NCBI RefSeq assembly: GCF_027571405.1
Contig: NZ_CP092968.1
Span: 1,488,001-1,552,000 of the forward strand
Length of the DNA: 64,000 nucleotides
Direction: 5' to 3'
Source: Methylocystis parvus OBBP
GTDB taxonomy: Bacteria > Pseudomonadota > Alphaproteobacteria > Rhizobiales > Beijerinckiaceae
Positions within the stretch are counted from its first letter, which is position 1. Each line of letters opens with the position of its first letter. A program made the position numbers and the translations under genes. Shown one piece after another: positions 35,953-46,106 of this stretch. The notes below the pieces were generated by a model. It did not search any database and had not been told where the DNA came from. It saw nothing but the letters and a program-made list of their open reading frames with translations.

Positions 35953-36573
35953 CTACGCCGCCGTCTCGCGCCCGGCGCGGCCATCGACGAGCACATCGAT
36001 CTTTCCTGTCTCCACCCGGTAAAGCCAGCCGTGAATGCGCGGCAGCGGGCCGGCGGCGTGCATGTTGCGGATGAGCGCCAGGCTGCGCAGATGCTTGATC
36101 TGCAATTTCACATTTTCCGCGGTCAGCACTTCGAGCTTCTGTTCGCGCGAGAGCTTCTGCTCCTTGGCGATCTTGTCCGCTCTTTCCTTGGCGCCGCTCG
36201 CGATGCACAGCCAGTCGGCGATGTAATTCTCATGCACGCCGTCCTCGATCGCCGCAATGCCGCCGCAACGCGTATGGCCGCAGACGATGATGTCCTCGAT
36301 CCTCAGATGCACCACGCCATATTCGATGATCGACGCGACATTGACGTCGTTGAAGGCGATGATGTTCGCCACGTTGCGATGCACGAACATCGTGCCGGGT
36401 TTGGAGCCCGTGATCACGTCTTCGCTCACGCGCGAATCGGAGCAGCCGATCCACAGCACTTTCGGCGTCTGCCGCTGGGCGATGGATTGGTAGTAGGAGG
36501 CGTGCGGCTCGAACTCGTCGGCCCTGAATTTCACGTTGCCGCTGAGCAGATGGTCGATCGTGTGTTTCGCCAT
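35953..36573 (-). CDS. Beta-class carbonic anhydrase
   Basis: A 206-residue zinc enzyme that interconverts CO2 and bicarbonate. Zn ligands are in CSDSR (first Cys, Asp/Arg dyad) and HTRCGG (His and Cys). It also has the GTMFVHRNVANI strand, and the length is typical. Bicarbonate supply would matter to a carboxylating C1 metabolism, but this enzyme is also common in other alphaproteobacteria. Confidence 0.95.
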   Translation of the reverse strand: MAKHTIDHLLSGNVKFRADEFEPHASYYQSIAQRQTPKVLWIGCSDSRVSEDVITGSKPGTMFVHRNVANIIAFNDVNVASIIEYGVVHLRIEDIIVCGHTRCGGIAAIEDGVHENYIADWLCIASGAKERADKIAKEQKLSREQKLEVLTAENVKLQIKHLRSLALIRNMHAAGPLPRIHGWLYRVETGKIDVLVDGRAGRETAA

Positions 36574-36639
36574 GAACGCCCGCTTCCCTTCCCGCGACTG
36601 GCTACGCCGATTCGAGTGTCGAGCAAGGGGCGGACCAGA

Positions 36640-37143
36640 TCAAGCCGCCTGCGCCGCCTCGACTTGCGCGGCGAGAAAATCCAGGGCCGCCTTCGGCGCG
36701 CGCTCGACAGGAAGCGCGATGAAGTGGTTTGTCGCGACGATCAGCAGCCAGACGCGATCGCCGGGCCAGACGGCCTTGATCGACTTCCAGGGCAGGAGCG
36801 GCGCAGCGCCGCCGGCGTCGATCACGACGCCCTCGTCGAAAAGCCGCGCGCTGGAGAGATGGCCGCGCGCCTGTTCGACCTTTTCGCGCATCATACGCTG
36901 CTGCATGCGCCAGCCCGCGCCGACGAAGATGGCGAGAAGCGCCGCCGCGCCGAAGAAGAGCAGCGCAGCGTCCTCGGCATCCCCCGAATAAGCGAGCCCG
37001 ACGCAGGAAAGGACAAGGAGCGCAAGCGGCAGAACGGCCCCCAGCGGCTTTTCGAGAAAAAGCGCGCGCCAAACGAAGGCGTTGACGGCGGCGCGCATGT
37101 CGGCGTCGTCAAAACGGATGGAAAAGGAAAATCGCTCGCGCAT
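36640..37143 (-). CDS. YcxB-like membrane protein
   Basis: A 167-residue protein with two central hydrophobic helices (about residues 36-52 and 62-78) and a C-terminal domain with LPWKSIKAVWPGDRVWLLIVATN, matching the YcxB-like family. Function is unknown. It lies between mdh and the carbonic anhydrase gene on the same strand. Confidence 0.78.
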   Translation of the reverse strand: MRERFSFSIRFDDADMRAAVNAFVWRALFLEKPLGAVLPLALLVLSCVGLAYSGDAEDAALLFFGAAALLAIFVGAGWRMQQRMMREKVEQARGHLSSARLFDEGVVIDAGGAAPLLPWKSIKAVWPGDRVWLLIVATNHFIALPVERAPKAALDFLAAQVEAAQAA

Positions 37144-37203
37144 CTGCGGCTCCCTGGCGGACAGCCGACCAGATATAAGCGCGCCAACTCCGTTCGAAAG
37201 GGC

Positions 37204-38259
<1,056 letters not shown>

Positions 38260-38429
38260 CTAGCAGGATCAGGGCGCGCGCCTTCGCGCCAAAACGCTCA
38301 AAACCGTGGCGCCGCCCATAGGCGCCTCAATGTCGCGCAAATGTTCGCAATTGTCGCAGGGGTTGCGCGCGCCGACGGCGCCTCCCACCTGCCTAGCCAG
38401 GCGACGCGCTGGCGTCTGGAGGGCCGAAT

Positions 38430-38987
38430 ATGGGAAAATTCACTTTATGCGCGCGTTTTGGCGTCCTGGCGCTCATTGCCGCGTCGGCCGCTTCGGCTGG
38501 CCCGGCGGCTGCGGGTGACCCCGACGAGGCCGCGCTGGCGCAGAATTTCGAGCAGGTGGACGTCTGGCATTACCCCGTCGACACAACCGTCCGATACAAT
38601 AATCAGGACGCGGTCGTGACGCGGGAGCTCGTCTTTCTGCCGAAGCCGCCCAAGGGCGAACTCTGCTATGTCCGCTTCGACCTCGTCAAGGGAGAGGGCG
38701 ATTATGGCTACGGCTTCAGGCCGGGGACGCGGCCGCAGGAAGGCGAGAGCCCCGTATGGGGCACGAATGTCCTCAAGCGCGGCGACATTCTCAATCAGAA
38801 TTACTCGGCGCTGAAGCTCAACGTCGTCTATTTTTTCGTCGACGGCCCGAAATCCCCCGCGGCCAAGGAAATCTGCGCCCAAAAACAATCCGCTCCGATC
38901 CCCGAAGCCGGCGCGGCCTACCGGGGGCCCTGGGCCGAACTCGTGACGAAAGCCAAGGCGATCCACGGCTGGCCGGCGCAAAAGTGA
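38430..38987 (+). CDS. Hypothetical secreted protein
   Basis: A 185-residue protein with a signal peptide (ALIAASAASAGPAAAG) and a mature domain of about 155 residues rich in aromatic residues (VDVWHYPVDTTVRYNNQD, GYGFRPGTRPQEGESPV). No family is recognised. It is a single gene that reads away from mdh. Confidence 0.65.
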   Translation: MGKFTLCARFGVLALIAASAASAGPAAAGDPDEAALAQNFEQVDVWHYPVDTTVRYNNQDAVVTRELVFLPKPPKGELCYVRFDLVKGEGDYGYGFRPGTRPQEGESPVWGTNVLKRGDILNQNYSALKLNVVYFFVDGPKSPAAKEICAQKQSAPIPEAGAAYRGPWAELVTKAKAIHGWPAQK

Positions 38988-39102
38988 GGATTTCCGGCCG
39001 TACGACGGAAATTTGACCGACAATGCATATCCCGGCTGGACAGGGGGGCGGGCATTTGATATTCGCTCCCCCGTTCCGAGGGCGCTACGGCGTCCGCCGG
39101 AC

Positions 39103-39178
<76 letters not shown>

Positions 39179-39337
39179 ATAAAATCAAGGACGTAGCGAC
39201 GAGATGGCGGGGTCTTGGACCCCTGCCGGGCGTTTCGCGTCGCCACGGTGAGAGAAATCATTCGGCGGAGCGATTTTCCAGAACTGGAGCCGAAACGCGA
39301 TTGACGGCTACGCCTTCTTCCAGATCCCGAAGCCGCT

Positions 39338-40810
39338 CTAACGGAATGCCGGCGCGTCGACGCCGAACCATTTCGTCCTTATTTGTTCGTAATGAAGCCT
39401 TGGATCGTAGATGGGGACATCGAGATTCAAGCTGCGCGCCGTGAGCCCGCCGACGGCGCTTAGCGCTTCATAAGAAGCGACGACGACGTCGCGCTGCGCC
39501 ACGACTATCGCGACGCGTGCGTTCAGAAGGCTTTGTTGCGCGTTCAGGACATCAAGCGTCGTACGTTTTCCCGTCCTCGCCTCGTCTCGCACGCCGATCA
39601 GCGCAGTCTCCGCCGCCATTTCGGTTGCCCGCCCGGAAATCAACGACGCTTTCGCCGCTTCCAGCATCCCGTAGCTTGATACGACACTGGCTCTCACGCT
39701 GTCGCGCTGGACGTCCGCGTTCAAACGCTCCTGCCCCAGTCGCTCCTTGGCCTGGCGGATCGATGAATATTCGCCTCCACCCTGATAGAGAGGCACGTTA
39801 AGCTGGCCAATCACGGCGGCGGCAAATTGGCGTGAGCCCGGAATTCCCATGATAGAATCGTGCTGGTTGACGATCTGCGCGCTAACGGACAGTGTTGGAG
39901 AGAGGACGCTTTCCGCCTTCTTGGCCGCCTGCTCAGCCGCGTCCACCTGATATAGAGCCGCCGCCACGCCTGGATTCTCGGCAAGCGCCACGGCGACTGC
40001 TTCGTTTAAGAGCCTTGGGAGCAAGGATTCGACTGAGCGCGCGGGTTCGAGACGCCGCGGCTCGTCCCCTATGATCTGGCGATAGGCGGCGACGCTTGTC
40101 TTGATTTGCGCCTGCGCGGCGTATAACGCCGATCGCGCCTGCGCCAATGACGCCTGAGCTTGCGCCACGTCGGTCTCGGTTACTGCGCCCACGTCAAACC
40201 GATCGGCGGTCACTCTGAGCTGCTGCTCCAGAACCGATATATTGTTCATACGCAGCTTCATTATCGCGGAATCGCGCAGAACGTTCATATAGGCTGCCGC
40301 GCTTTTTTGAAGGACCGCCTGTTCCGTGAGGCGCAATCTCGCGCGCGCGGCGAGAACGCTCGATTCCGCCTGCCTGAAGGCGCTTTCGGTGTGGCCGCCG
40401 TCGAAGATGGTCTGGGAAACGGCGAGCGTCGCTCCACGGGGATAGCTGATAAATTCGTCGGTGAAAAACTGACGTTGCCCCGTTATTGCAGAACGACCGG
40501 CAAGGATTTTCGCCGCGCCGGTCTGCGCGCCCGCAATGGCCTGGAAACTGGCCTTGGGTCGGAGACCCGCGAGCGCTTTCGGCGCCTCTTCATCTTGCGC
40601 GCGAACGCTCGCCCGGTTTTGGTTCAGATCGGGATTGCCGACATAGGCGCGCGCCAAAGCCGATAAGAGACTTTCTGCGTGAGCCGCCGGGACATCAAAG
40701 GCGAGGACAAAACCGCCGAGGAGAACGGCGGACAGGAATGGGCGCCTTGCTGAAACATTCGTGCGCGCGGTTCCCGGCCTGTTTTTCACGACGGCTTCTA
40801 TTTGCCTCAC
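39338..40810 (-). CDS. TolC-family outer membrane efflux protein
   Basis: A 490-residue outer-membrane channel. It has a signal peptide near residue 45 (AFDVPAAHA) and duplicated OEP domains with long helices, with the typical VSQTIFDGG and VPLYQGGGEYSSIRQAKE features. The start is GTG at 40810, overlapping the tetR stop. It would pair with the divergent FUSC/HlyD genes to form an export system through both membranes. Confidence 0.93.
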   Translation of the reverse strand: MRQIEAVVKNRPGTARTNVSARRPFLSAVLLGGFVLAFDVPAAHAESLLSALARAYVGNPDLNQNRASVRAQDEEAPKALAGLRPKASFQAIAGAQTGAAKILAGRSAITGQRQFFTDEFISYPRGATLAVSQTIFDGGHTESAFRQAESSVLAARARLRLTEQAVLQKSAAAYMNVLRDSAIMKLRMNNISVLEQQLRVTADRFDVGAVTETDVAQAQASLAQARSALYAAQAQIKTSVAAYRQIIGDEPRRLEPARSVESLLPRLLNEAVAVALAENPGVAAALYQVDAAEQAAKKAESVLSPTLSVSAQIVNQHDSIMGIPGSRQFAAAVIGQLNVPLYQGGGEYSSIRQAKERLGQERLNADVQRDSVRASVVSSYGMLEAAKASLISGRATEMAAETALIGVRDEARTGKRTTLDVLNAQQSLLNARVAIVVAQRDVVVASYEALSAVGGLTARSLNLDVPIYDPRLHYEQIRTKWFGVDAPAFR

Positions 40811-41457
40811 CGATCGAAAAGGAGATCGAGATTGGCCTGAAATAGCGCGCCGATATCGAGGGGCTGTGACCTGTCGAGCAGGCCGTTATGCACAATGCCG
40901 TACCAAACCGGCGCAATCAGCAATTCGGGATGGCTCGCCAGCGTATCGGATTTCAACTCTCCGTCTTTCTTCGCCAATCTCACCAAATGACGAAGCTGGT
41001 TCAGGAGAGGGTCGAACATTTCACGACGGTAGATTTCAACGAGCACCGGGAATCGCACGCCCTCCGTGAGAACGAGCCGCGCAAGCGCCGCGCGGCCCTG
41101 CCGCTCGACCGCTTCCATCGCAGGCGACATCGTACGCCTGAGGAAAGCGCCCACTGTTTCGCCCGGCGCCCGATTGGCGACGTTCACATCGACGACCGCG
41201 CTGGCGATCTCCTGCCGGACAACAGCTTCGAACAATGCTTCCTTCGTCGGGAAATATCGGTAGGGCGTGCCCTTTGCGACGCCCGCGCGCCGCGCGACCG
41301 CTTCCATGGTCGTGCTTGCAAATCCCCTTTCGAGAAACGCCCCGAGCGCGGCGGAGACGATCATGTGGCGGGTCTGCGTCGTCTTCTCGACGCTCGGGCT
41401 TCTCTTGCGCTGCTGAATTTTTGGCGCTTCGCTTCGCTGTTGACGGGTCGCCGCCAC
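40807..41457 (-). CDS. TetR family transcriptional regulator
   Basis: A 216-residue repressor: N-terminal HTH with FLERGFASTTMEAVARRAGVAKGTPYRYFPTKEALFEAV and a C-terminal all-helical ligand domain of the AcrR-like type. The start is GTG at 41457. It overlaps tolC by four bases and faces the FUSC operon across a promoter region with an inverted repeat, so it probably controls both units. Confidence 0.92.
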   Translation of the reverse strand: MAATRQQRSEAPKIQQRKRSPSVEKTTQTRHMIVSAALGAFLERGFASTTMEAVARRAGVAKGTPYRYFPTKEALFEAVVRQEIASAVVDVNVANRAPGETVGAFLRRTMSPAMEAVERQGRAALARLVLTEGVRFPVLVEIYRREMFDPLLNQLRHLVRLAKKDGELKSDTLASHPELLIAPVWYGIVHNGLLDRSQPLDIGALFQANLDLLFDR

Positions 41458-41483
41458 TGTTGTTCTCCGTCTCTTGACATGAG

Positions 41484-41499
41484 ATGACTAAACGGTCAT
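41484..41499. promoter_or_regulatory. Candidate TetR operator
   Basis: Inverted repeat ATGAC-TAAACG-GTCAT in the 108-base tetR/FUSC intergenic region, just after a TTGACA (-35-like) element at 41474-41479. Binding here could shut off both divergent units. Confidence 0.55.
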
Positions 41500-41565
41500 T
41501 TTTATAAAATCAAGTGGCCTGGCGGCGCGACTGGCGGCGCCCCTCATCGTCGCCAAAGGAAGAAA

Positions 41566-43560
41566 TTGCCGCCGCGCCGCGAACATTGGCTTTTCTCGAT
41601 CCAGGCGTTTATCGCCGGCGTCCTCTCGCTGGCGATCGCCTTCTGGCAGGATTTGCCGCGGCCCTATTGGGCGCTTGCGACGGTGTACATCGCGTCGCAG
41701 CCGCTGATGGGGGCGACGTTTTCGAAGTCGTTCTACCGGGCGATCGGGACGTTGGCCGGCGCCGCAATGGCGGTTCTGCTCATTCCAAATCTCGTTAACG
41801 CGCCGCCGGTTCTCGTGCTCGCTGTCGCCTTCTGGTCCGGACTCTGCCTGTATCTGTCGGTCCTGGACCGCACGCCGCGCGGATACGCCTTCATGCTCGC
41901 GGGCTATACGACCGCGATCATCGGCTTCCCCGCCGTCGACGCGCCGGGCGAAATCTTCGACCTCGCGCTCGCGCGAACCGAGGAGATCCTTGTCGGGATC
42001 TTCTGCGCCGCATTGACGTCGAGCCTTCTTTTCCCGCGCAGCGTCGGGCCGGCCGTGGCGGAACGCGCGATGCTTTGGCTGGCGGACGCGAGGATTGCGG
42101 CGTTCGACGCATTGCGCGAGACAGATGCAAGCCTGAGAGAGGCGCATTGGGTGCGACTCGCTGGCGACACGACGAAAATCGAAGCGCTCGCGGAGCATCT
42201 ACCCTTCGAGCCGGCGGCGGACCGCGTGTCCCTCCCCCTGGTTCAAAGCCTTGTCCCGCGCATGCTCATGACATTGGCGGCGATCTCGGCGATCAGAGAC
42301 CTGACATACGAGCTTCAGGGGCTCGGCGGACCGTCGCCCCGGATGGCGTCTTTGCTGGCGCGCGTCGAGAGCGCGCTCACGAGTTCGAGCGGCGCAAGCG
42401 CTGCAGCGAGATGCACAATAGAGGCTTACATAACGGCTTTGGGCGACGTGAAGTCGTGGGGCGAACTCGTCGAGTTGAACCTTGCCATTCGCCTGCGCGA
42501 CCTTGCCGCGCTCTTTGCGGACAATAGCGCCCTGGTCGGAGCCCTCGCCTCAGACAGGCAAGGCGCCAATATCCCGCTCGTCTTTCCGATCGACGTCGAC
42601 GCATCGCGCATTCGCCACGACGAACATGCGCGCGCGCTCATCGCCGCCGCTACGCTCTCGTCAACGCTCATCTTGTGCTGCGCCTTCTGGATTCTCACAA
42701 GCTGGCCTGACGGGGCCGCCGCCGCGATGATGGCGGCGGTCGCCGGCAGTCTCTTCGCGACGCAGGATGATCCCGTGCCGTCCATCCGGAAATTCGGGGT
42801 CTGGAGCGCGGTCGCCGTCGCCATTGCCGGCGTCTATCTCTTCGTTATCCTGCCCAAGGCGCATAGCTTCGAGACTCTCGCTCTCGCTCTTGCGCCGACA
42901 ATGCTCGTCTTCGGACTGCTGATCGCGGAACCGAAGACATTCGTGATCGGCGTCGCCCTCGGCATTCTCATGCCTACGACCCTGGCGCTGCAAGGCGCTT
43001 ATGAGGTAAACGCGCAAGCCTTTCTGAATACCGGCCTCGCAATGGTCACGGGCATGGCGATGGCGGCCGCGACGACGGCCGTGTTGCGCGTGATCGACGC
43101 CGAATGGCGTCTCGCTCAGTTCATTCGAGCGAATAACCGCAGCCTCGCGGAAGTCGCCGATATAAGAGGCCGGCGCAACGACGCCTATCTGCTGGCGCTG
43201 ATGTTCGACAGGCTGTCGACGGTCGCGCCCATCGTTCAATCCGCTGATGAAGATATGCCCGACGCCATGCGACAATTGCGGGCGGGGCTGAACATGGTGG
43301 AAGCCCGCAGGGCGCGCGCGGGTCTGTCGACTCAAGCGCGCCGGCGGCTCGATGCGGCCCTGTTACGACTGCGAAAGAGCTACCGCCGGCATGCGCCCCT
43401 CGACCAGCGCGAACTTGGATCGCTTAATCGCGCCATTCGAGCCCTGAGTCCCAATGATCCTGCGGACAGGACGGCGCTACTCGCGCTTTTGGGTCTGCGC
43501 CGGTGCCTCTTCCCCGAAGCGGAGCCCCTGCAAATCGCCAGTTCAGGAGGCGTCCCGTGA
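41566..43560 (+). CDS. FUSC-family (AaeB-like) efflux membrane protein
   Basis: A 664-residue inner-membrane protein with two blocks of transmembrane helices (about residues 10-160 and 360-500) and two cytoplasmic domains, as in p-hydroxybenzoate efflux protein AaeB and the fusaric-acid resistance family. Sequence includes AFWQDLPRPYWALATVYIASQPLMG. The start is TTG at 41566 with AAAGGAAG upstream. It is first in FUSC-DUF1656-HlyD and divergent from tetR-tolC. Confidence 0.92.
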   Translation: MPPRREHWLFSIQAFIAGVLSLAIAFWQDLPRPYWALATVYIASQPLMGATFSKSFYRAIGTLAGAAMAVLLIPNLVNAPPVLVLAVAFWSGLCLYLSVLDRTPRGYAFMLAGYTTAIIGFPAVDAPGEIFDLALARTEEILVGIFCAALTSSLLFPRSVGPAVAERAMLWLADARIAAFDALRETDASLREAHWVRLAGDTTKIEALAEHLPFEPAADRVSLPLVQSLVPRMLMTLAAISAIRDLTYELQGLGGPSPRMASLLARVESALTSSSGASAAARCTIEAYITALGDVKSWGELVELNLAIRLRDLAALFADNSALVGALASDRQGANIPLVFPIDVDASRIRHDEHARALIAAATLSSTLILCCAFWILTSWPDGAAAAMMAAVAGSLFATQDDPVPSIRKFGVWSAVAVAIAGVYLFVILPKAHSFETLALALAPTMLVFGLLIAEPKTFVIGVALGILMPTTLALQGAYEVNAQAFLNTGLAMVTGMAMAAATTAVLRVIDAEWRLAQFIRANNRSLAEVADIRGRRNDAYLLALMFDRLSTVAPIVQSADEDMPDAMRQLRAGLNMVEARRARAGLSTQARRRLDAALLRLRKSYRRHAPLDQRELGSLNRAIRALSPNDPADRTALLALLGLRRCLFPEAEPLQIASSGGVP

Positions 43561-43766
43561 ATCCGGAAATAAGCTTTTTCGGGCTCTATGCGCCAAGCCT
43601 TCTGGTATGCGCGCCCATCGCTTACATCCTCGCATCCCTCGTGAGAAGGATGTTGGGCGCTTTGGGAATTTATAGATATCTGTGGCATCAAAGCTTGGCT
43701 GCTCTGGCCATCTTCGTCTGCCTCCTCGGCGCACTCTTGCACATTCTTTCGGAGGCATCGTTTTGA
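43557..43766 (+). CDS. DUF1656 membrane protein (AaeX-like)
   Basis: A 69-residue protein with two transmembrane helices, matching the small AaeX/DUF1656 component of FUSC efflux pumps. The GTG start overlaps the FUSC stop by four bases. Confidence 0.88.
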   Translation: MNPEISFFGLYAPSLLVCAPIAYILASLVRRMLGALGIYRYLWHQSLAALAIFVCLLGALLHILSEASF

Positions 43767-44695
43767 AGGCGGCGATCGCAAAACTAATCGGGTTTCTCTT
43801 CACCACGGCTTTGACCGCGGCGGCGATCTTCGTTGGTTGGCGCCTCTGGGCCTATTATGAAGAGGAGCCATGGACGCGCGACGGCCGCGTTCGCGCGGAG
43901 GTCGTCGCCGTCGCGCCTGACGTCTCCGGGCTTGTGAGCGAAGTGCTGGTTCACGACAATCAGCGCGTTCGAAAAGGCGACATTCTCTTCCGCATAGACC
44001 GGAAGCGTTTCGAGCTTGCATTGCGCCAGGCGGAGGCGACCGTCGCCAACCGCATCGCGGCGCTGGAGGTCGCGTCACAGGACTTCAAGCGCTACCGCAC
44101 GCTCGACGCCAAGAATAACATCGCCGTTTCAAAACAGCAGCTCGAAAACGTCACCGGCCAGCAGGCTCAGGCGCAGGCCGTCTATGAACAGGCGCTTGCG
44201 GAGCGCGATCTCGCCCGCCTCAATCTCGAGCGCTCGGAGGTGCGCGCCTCCGTGAATGGCCCCATGACGAATTTCGAACTGCGGCCAGGAAGCTATGTGA
44301 CCGCCGGCAAGGCGATCGCGGCGCTTGTCGATGAGGATAGCCTTCATGTGGACGGCTATTTTGAAGAAACCAAGCTTCCGATGATCCGTGTGGGCGATCG
44401 CGCCGCCGTGCATCTGATGGGCGAGCGGCGGGCGCTCTTCGGCCATGTCGAGGGAATTGCGGCCGGCATCGAGGACCGCGACAGAAGCAGCGGCGTCAAT
44501 CTCTTGGCTAATGTGAACCCTACCTTCAACTGGGTGCGGCTCGCTCAGCGCGTTCCGGTCCGCATCGCGCTCGATCGGCCGCCCCCGGATGTCCCGCTCG
44601 TGGCGGGCCGGACAGCGACGGTCGTCATCGGGCCGGACAAGGAAGGAAACGCAACCTTCTCGTTTTTCTCCCGCGCAGGATCCGCACGCCAGTAA
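43763..44695 (+). CDS. HlyD-family membrane-fusion protein (AaeA-like)
   Basis: A 310-residue periplasmic adaptor: one N-terminal membrane helix (FTTALTAAAIFVGWRLWAYY), lipoyl/barrel-sandwich segments (PDVSGLVSEVLVHDNQRVRKGDILFRID), a helical hairpin and the GPMTNFELRPGSYVTAGKAI return half. TTG 43763 starts inside the DUF1656 stop, with GGAGG upstream. It should link the FUSC protein to the TolC homologue. Confidence 0.92.
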   Translation: MKAAIAKLIGFLFTTALTAAAIFVGWRLWAYYEEEPWTRDGRVRAEVVAVAPDVSGLVSEVLVHDNQRVRKGDILFRIDRKRFELALRQAEATVANRIAALEVASQDFKRYRTLDAKNNIAVSKQQLENVTGQQAQAQAVYEQALAERDLARLNLERSEVRASVNGPMTNFELRPGSYVTAGKAIAALVDEDSLHVDGYFEETKLPMIRVGDRAAVHLMGERRALFGHVEGIAAGIEDRDRSSGVNLLANVNPTFNWVRLAQRVPVRIALDRPPPDVPLVAGRTATVVIGPDKEGNATFSFFSRAGSARQ

Positions 44696-44853
44696 CGTCC
44701 TGATTACAGATGCAGGGCCGCCTTCAGCCAGCATTTTGTATCACGCTTCAAACCGGAATCGCCCGATTCTGAGACGATAAGACACACTCCCGGGCGGGCG
44801 CATCAGTAGCGGCGAGCGGCGATTTTAACGCTTGCCGAACGCAAGCTTATAAG

Positions 44854-44878
44854 CGATATATGTTCTGTATATATAACG
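44854..44878. promoter_or_regulatory. 25-base dyad, Mo-box-like site 1
   Basis: Arms CGATATAT and ATATAACG with a 9-base spacer; the arms match as inverted repeats at 7 of 8 positions. It lies 72 bases upstream of the 105-residue gene at 44951. The arms are like those of the ModE operator (CGTTATAT...ATATAACG), though my recollection of the Escherichia coli site has an 8-base spacer. Confidence 0.7.
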
Positions 44879-44950
44879 ATGAGACGGCCTCGATGTAGAT
44901 CGACCGGCTTTTCTCATGTCCCCGGAAATATAAATATAAAGAGGGTTTCC

Positions 44951-45268
44951 ATGGCCGAGACGAATCTGGAAATGAATGTGGACGTCGTACAAACAGGGGT
45001 CGCCCCCCATTTTGAGAACGAAAAGGCTTCCGATCCTGTCGCTGAAGGGGTCGCAATCGGCGGCGGCTCGGTTCTGATCCATGTGCGGTTCAGACCCGAC
45101 GGGACGGTGTGGGAAATCTCCGCCTGCCCGCCGGATGTCTCCAAAGACGCCTGGTTCAAAAAGCTTTGCGCGCGAGCGAGCGACCGCTTTCAGGCGCGGG
45201 CCGGCGGGCGCGGCATGTTTCGCCTGACCGCCGAGCAATTGGATGCGTTGAAAGCTCAGTCGCATTGA
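44951..45268 (+). CDS. Hypothetical 105-residue cytoplasmic protein
   Basis: A small soluble protein with no signal and no membrane helix. It has an acidic N-terminal half, a central beta-rich stretch (GGGSVLIHVRFRPDGTVWEI) and one helical C-terminus (LTAEQLDALKAQ). The ATG has AGAGGG upstream. It is not recognised as a known family. It is downstream of a Mo-box-like dyad and next to the TonB/ABC genes, so it may belong to the same regulon. Confidence 0.75.
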   Translation: MAETNLEMNVDVVQTGVAPHFENEKASDPVAEGVAIGGGSVLIHVRFRPDGTVWEISACPPDVSKDAWFKKLCARASDRFQARAGGRGMFRLTAEQLDALKAQSH

Positions 45269-45273
45269 TTAAA

Positions 45274-45300
45274 CGGCGGCGGCCATTGCGGCCGCCGCCG
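45274..45300. terminator. Bidirectional terminator hairpin
   Basis: Perfect 11-base arms CGGCGGCGGCC / GGCCGCCGCCG with a 5-base loop, between the 105-residue gene (+) and the YkgJ-type gene (-). On the minus strand it is followed by TTTAAT. Confidence 0.75.
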
Positions 45301-45334
45301 CTCGAGACGCCGACATAGATGTCTCCGTCGCATT

Positions 45335-46072
45335 TTACGCAGGCTGGAGCCCGTCGAACATCGCTGCAGCTTCCGCAGCGTCAAAATCGGGGATCGCCGC
45401 GGGCGCCAATGGATCGGCGCCCCGGAGCCAGGCGTCGATGACGCCCTGAGAGTCGATCGCGATTTTCAGGCCCCGCGTCAGTTCATACAGCCCCCAAGCC
45501 AATCGGGCCTGACGCAGGCCGTTCATCATGGCGTTCTGCACGAGGCTACGCACGACGAGATGCGGCGTCGAGACCGGCGCGTCCTCACCGCCGCCGTCAG
45601 CGGCCGAAATACAAGCTTGCCGGTCAAGCGCGGCATGGCCTCGACAGGCGAGCGGCCGCAAACGATAGGCCAGGCAAAGATCGTTCTCGATAAAAGGACA
45701 GTAGCGCCTGGCGGCCATCCGGTCGGCTTCATCGAGGTCCCCGACGGTCAGCGCCGTATCGGCGATGCGCTGGGAGAGCATGACGCCGCGCGCTTCGAAG
45801 GCTTTCGCATTGACCTCCACGAAACGCGCCAGAACGAAAATTTCCGGAGCGGTCGCGACCACGCGCAGCCGGCAGCAGGCCGCGCATTCTCCCTTACAGG
45901 CGATCTGCGGCGCGCCCTCCGCCTGGATGGCCGCATTTTTCTCGAAAAGATCGAACGCCTGCGCACAAAGCGCGGCGACGAGATCGAACTGGCCGCGGCG
46001 CGTCGCGATTGTCGCGCCGAAGGCCCGGGTCGTTTCCCGGAAGAAGGAAGCAGGTCCAGAGCGGTCGTTCAT
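45335..46072 (-). CDS. YkgJ-family cysteine-cluster protein
   Basis: A 245-residue protein with the CxxxCxxCC metal cluster motif (CKGECAACC at about residue 60), followed by CPFIENDLCLAYRLRPLACRGH, which supplies further cysteines; this is the YkgJ (zinc or iron-sulfur cluster) family pattern. Residues after about 160 form an alpha-helical tail. It begins 35 bases downstream of the TonB receptor gene and is probably co-transcribed. YkgJ proteins are suspected metal-cluster-binding proteins; the partner is unknown. Confidence 0.85.
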   Translation of the reverse strand: MNDRSGPASFFRETTRAFGATIATRRGQFDLVAALCAQAFDLFEKNAAIQAEGAPQIACKGECAACCRLRVVATAPEIFVLARFVEVNAKAFEARGVMLSQRIADTALTVGDLDEADRMAARRYCPFIENDLCLAYRLRPLACRGHAALDRQACISAADGGGEDAPVSTPHLVVRSLVQNAMMNGLRQARLAWGLYELTRGLKIAIDSQGVIDAWLRGADPLAPAAIPDFDAAEAAAMFDGLQPA

Positions 46073-46106
46073 TTTCAGTCTCTTTCGGCCGCCTCCCAAC
46101 GTCCTA

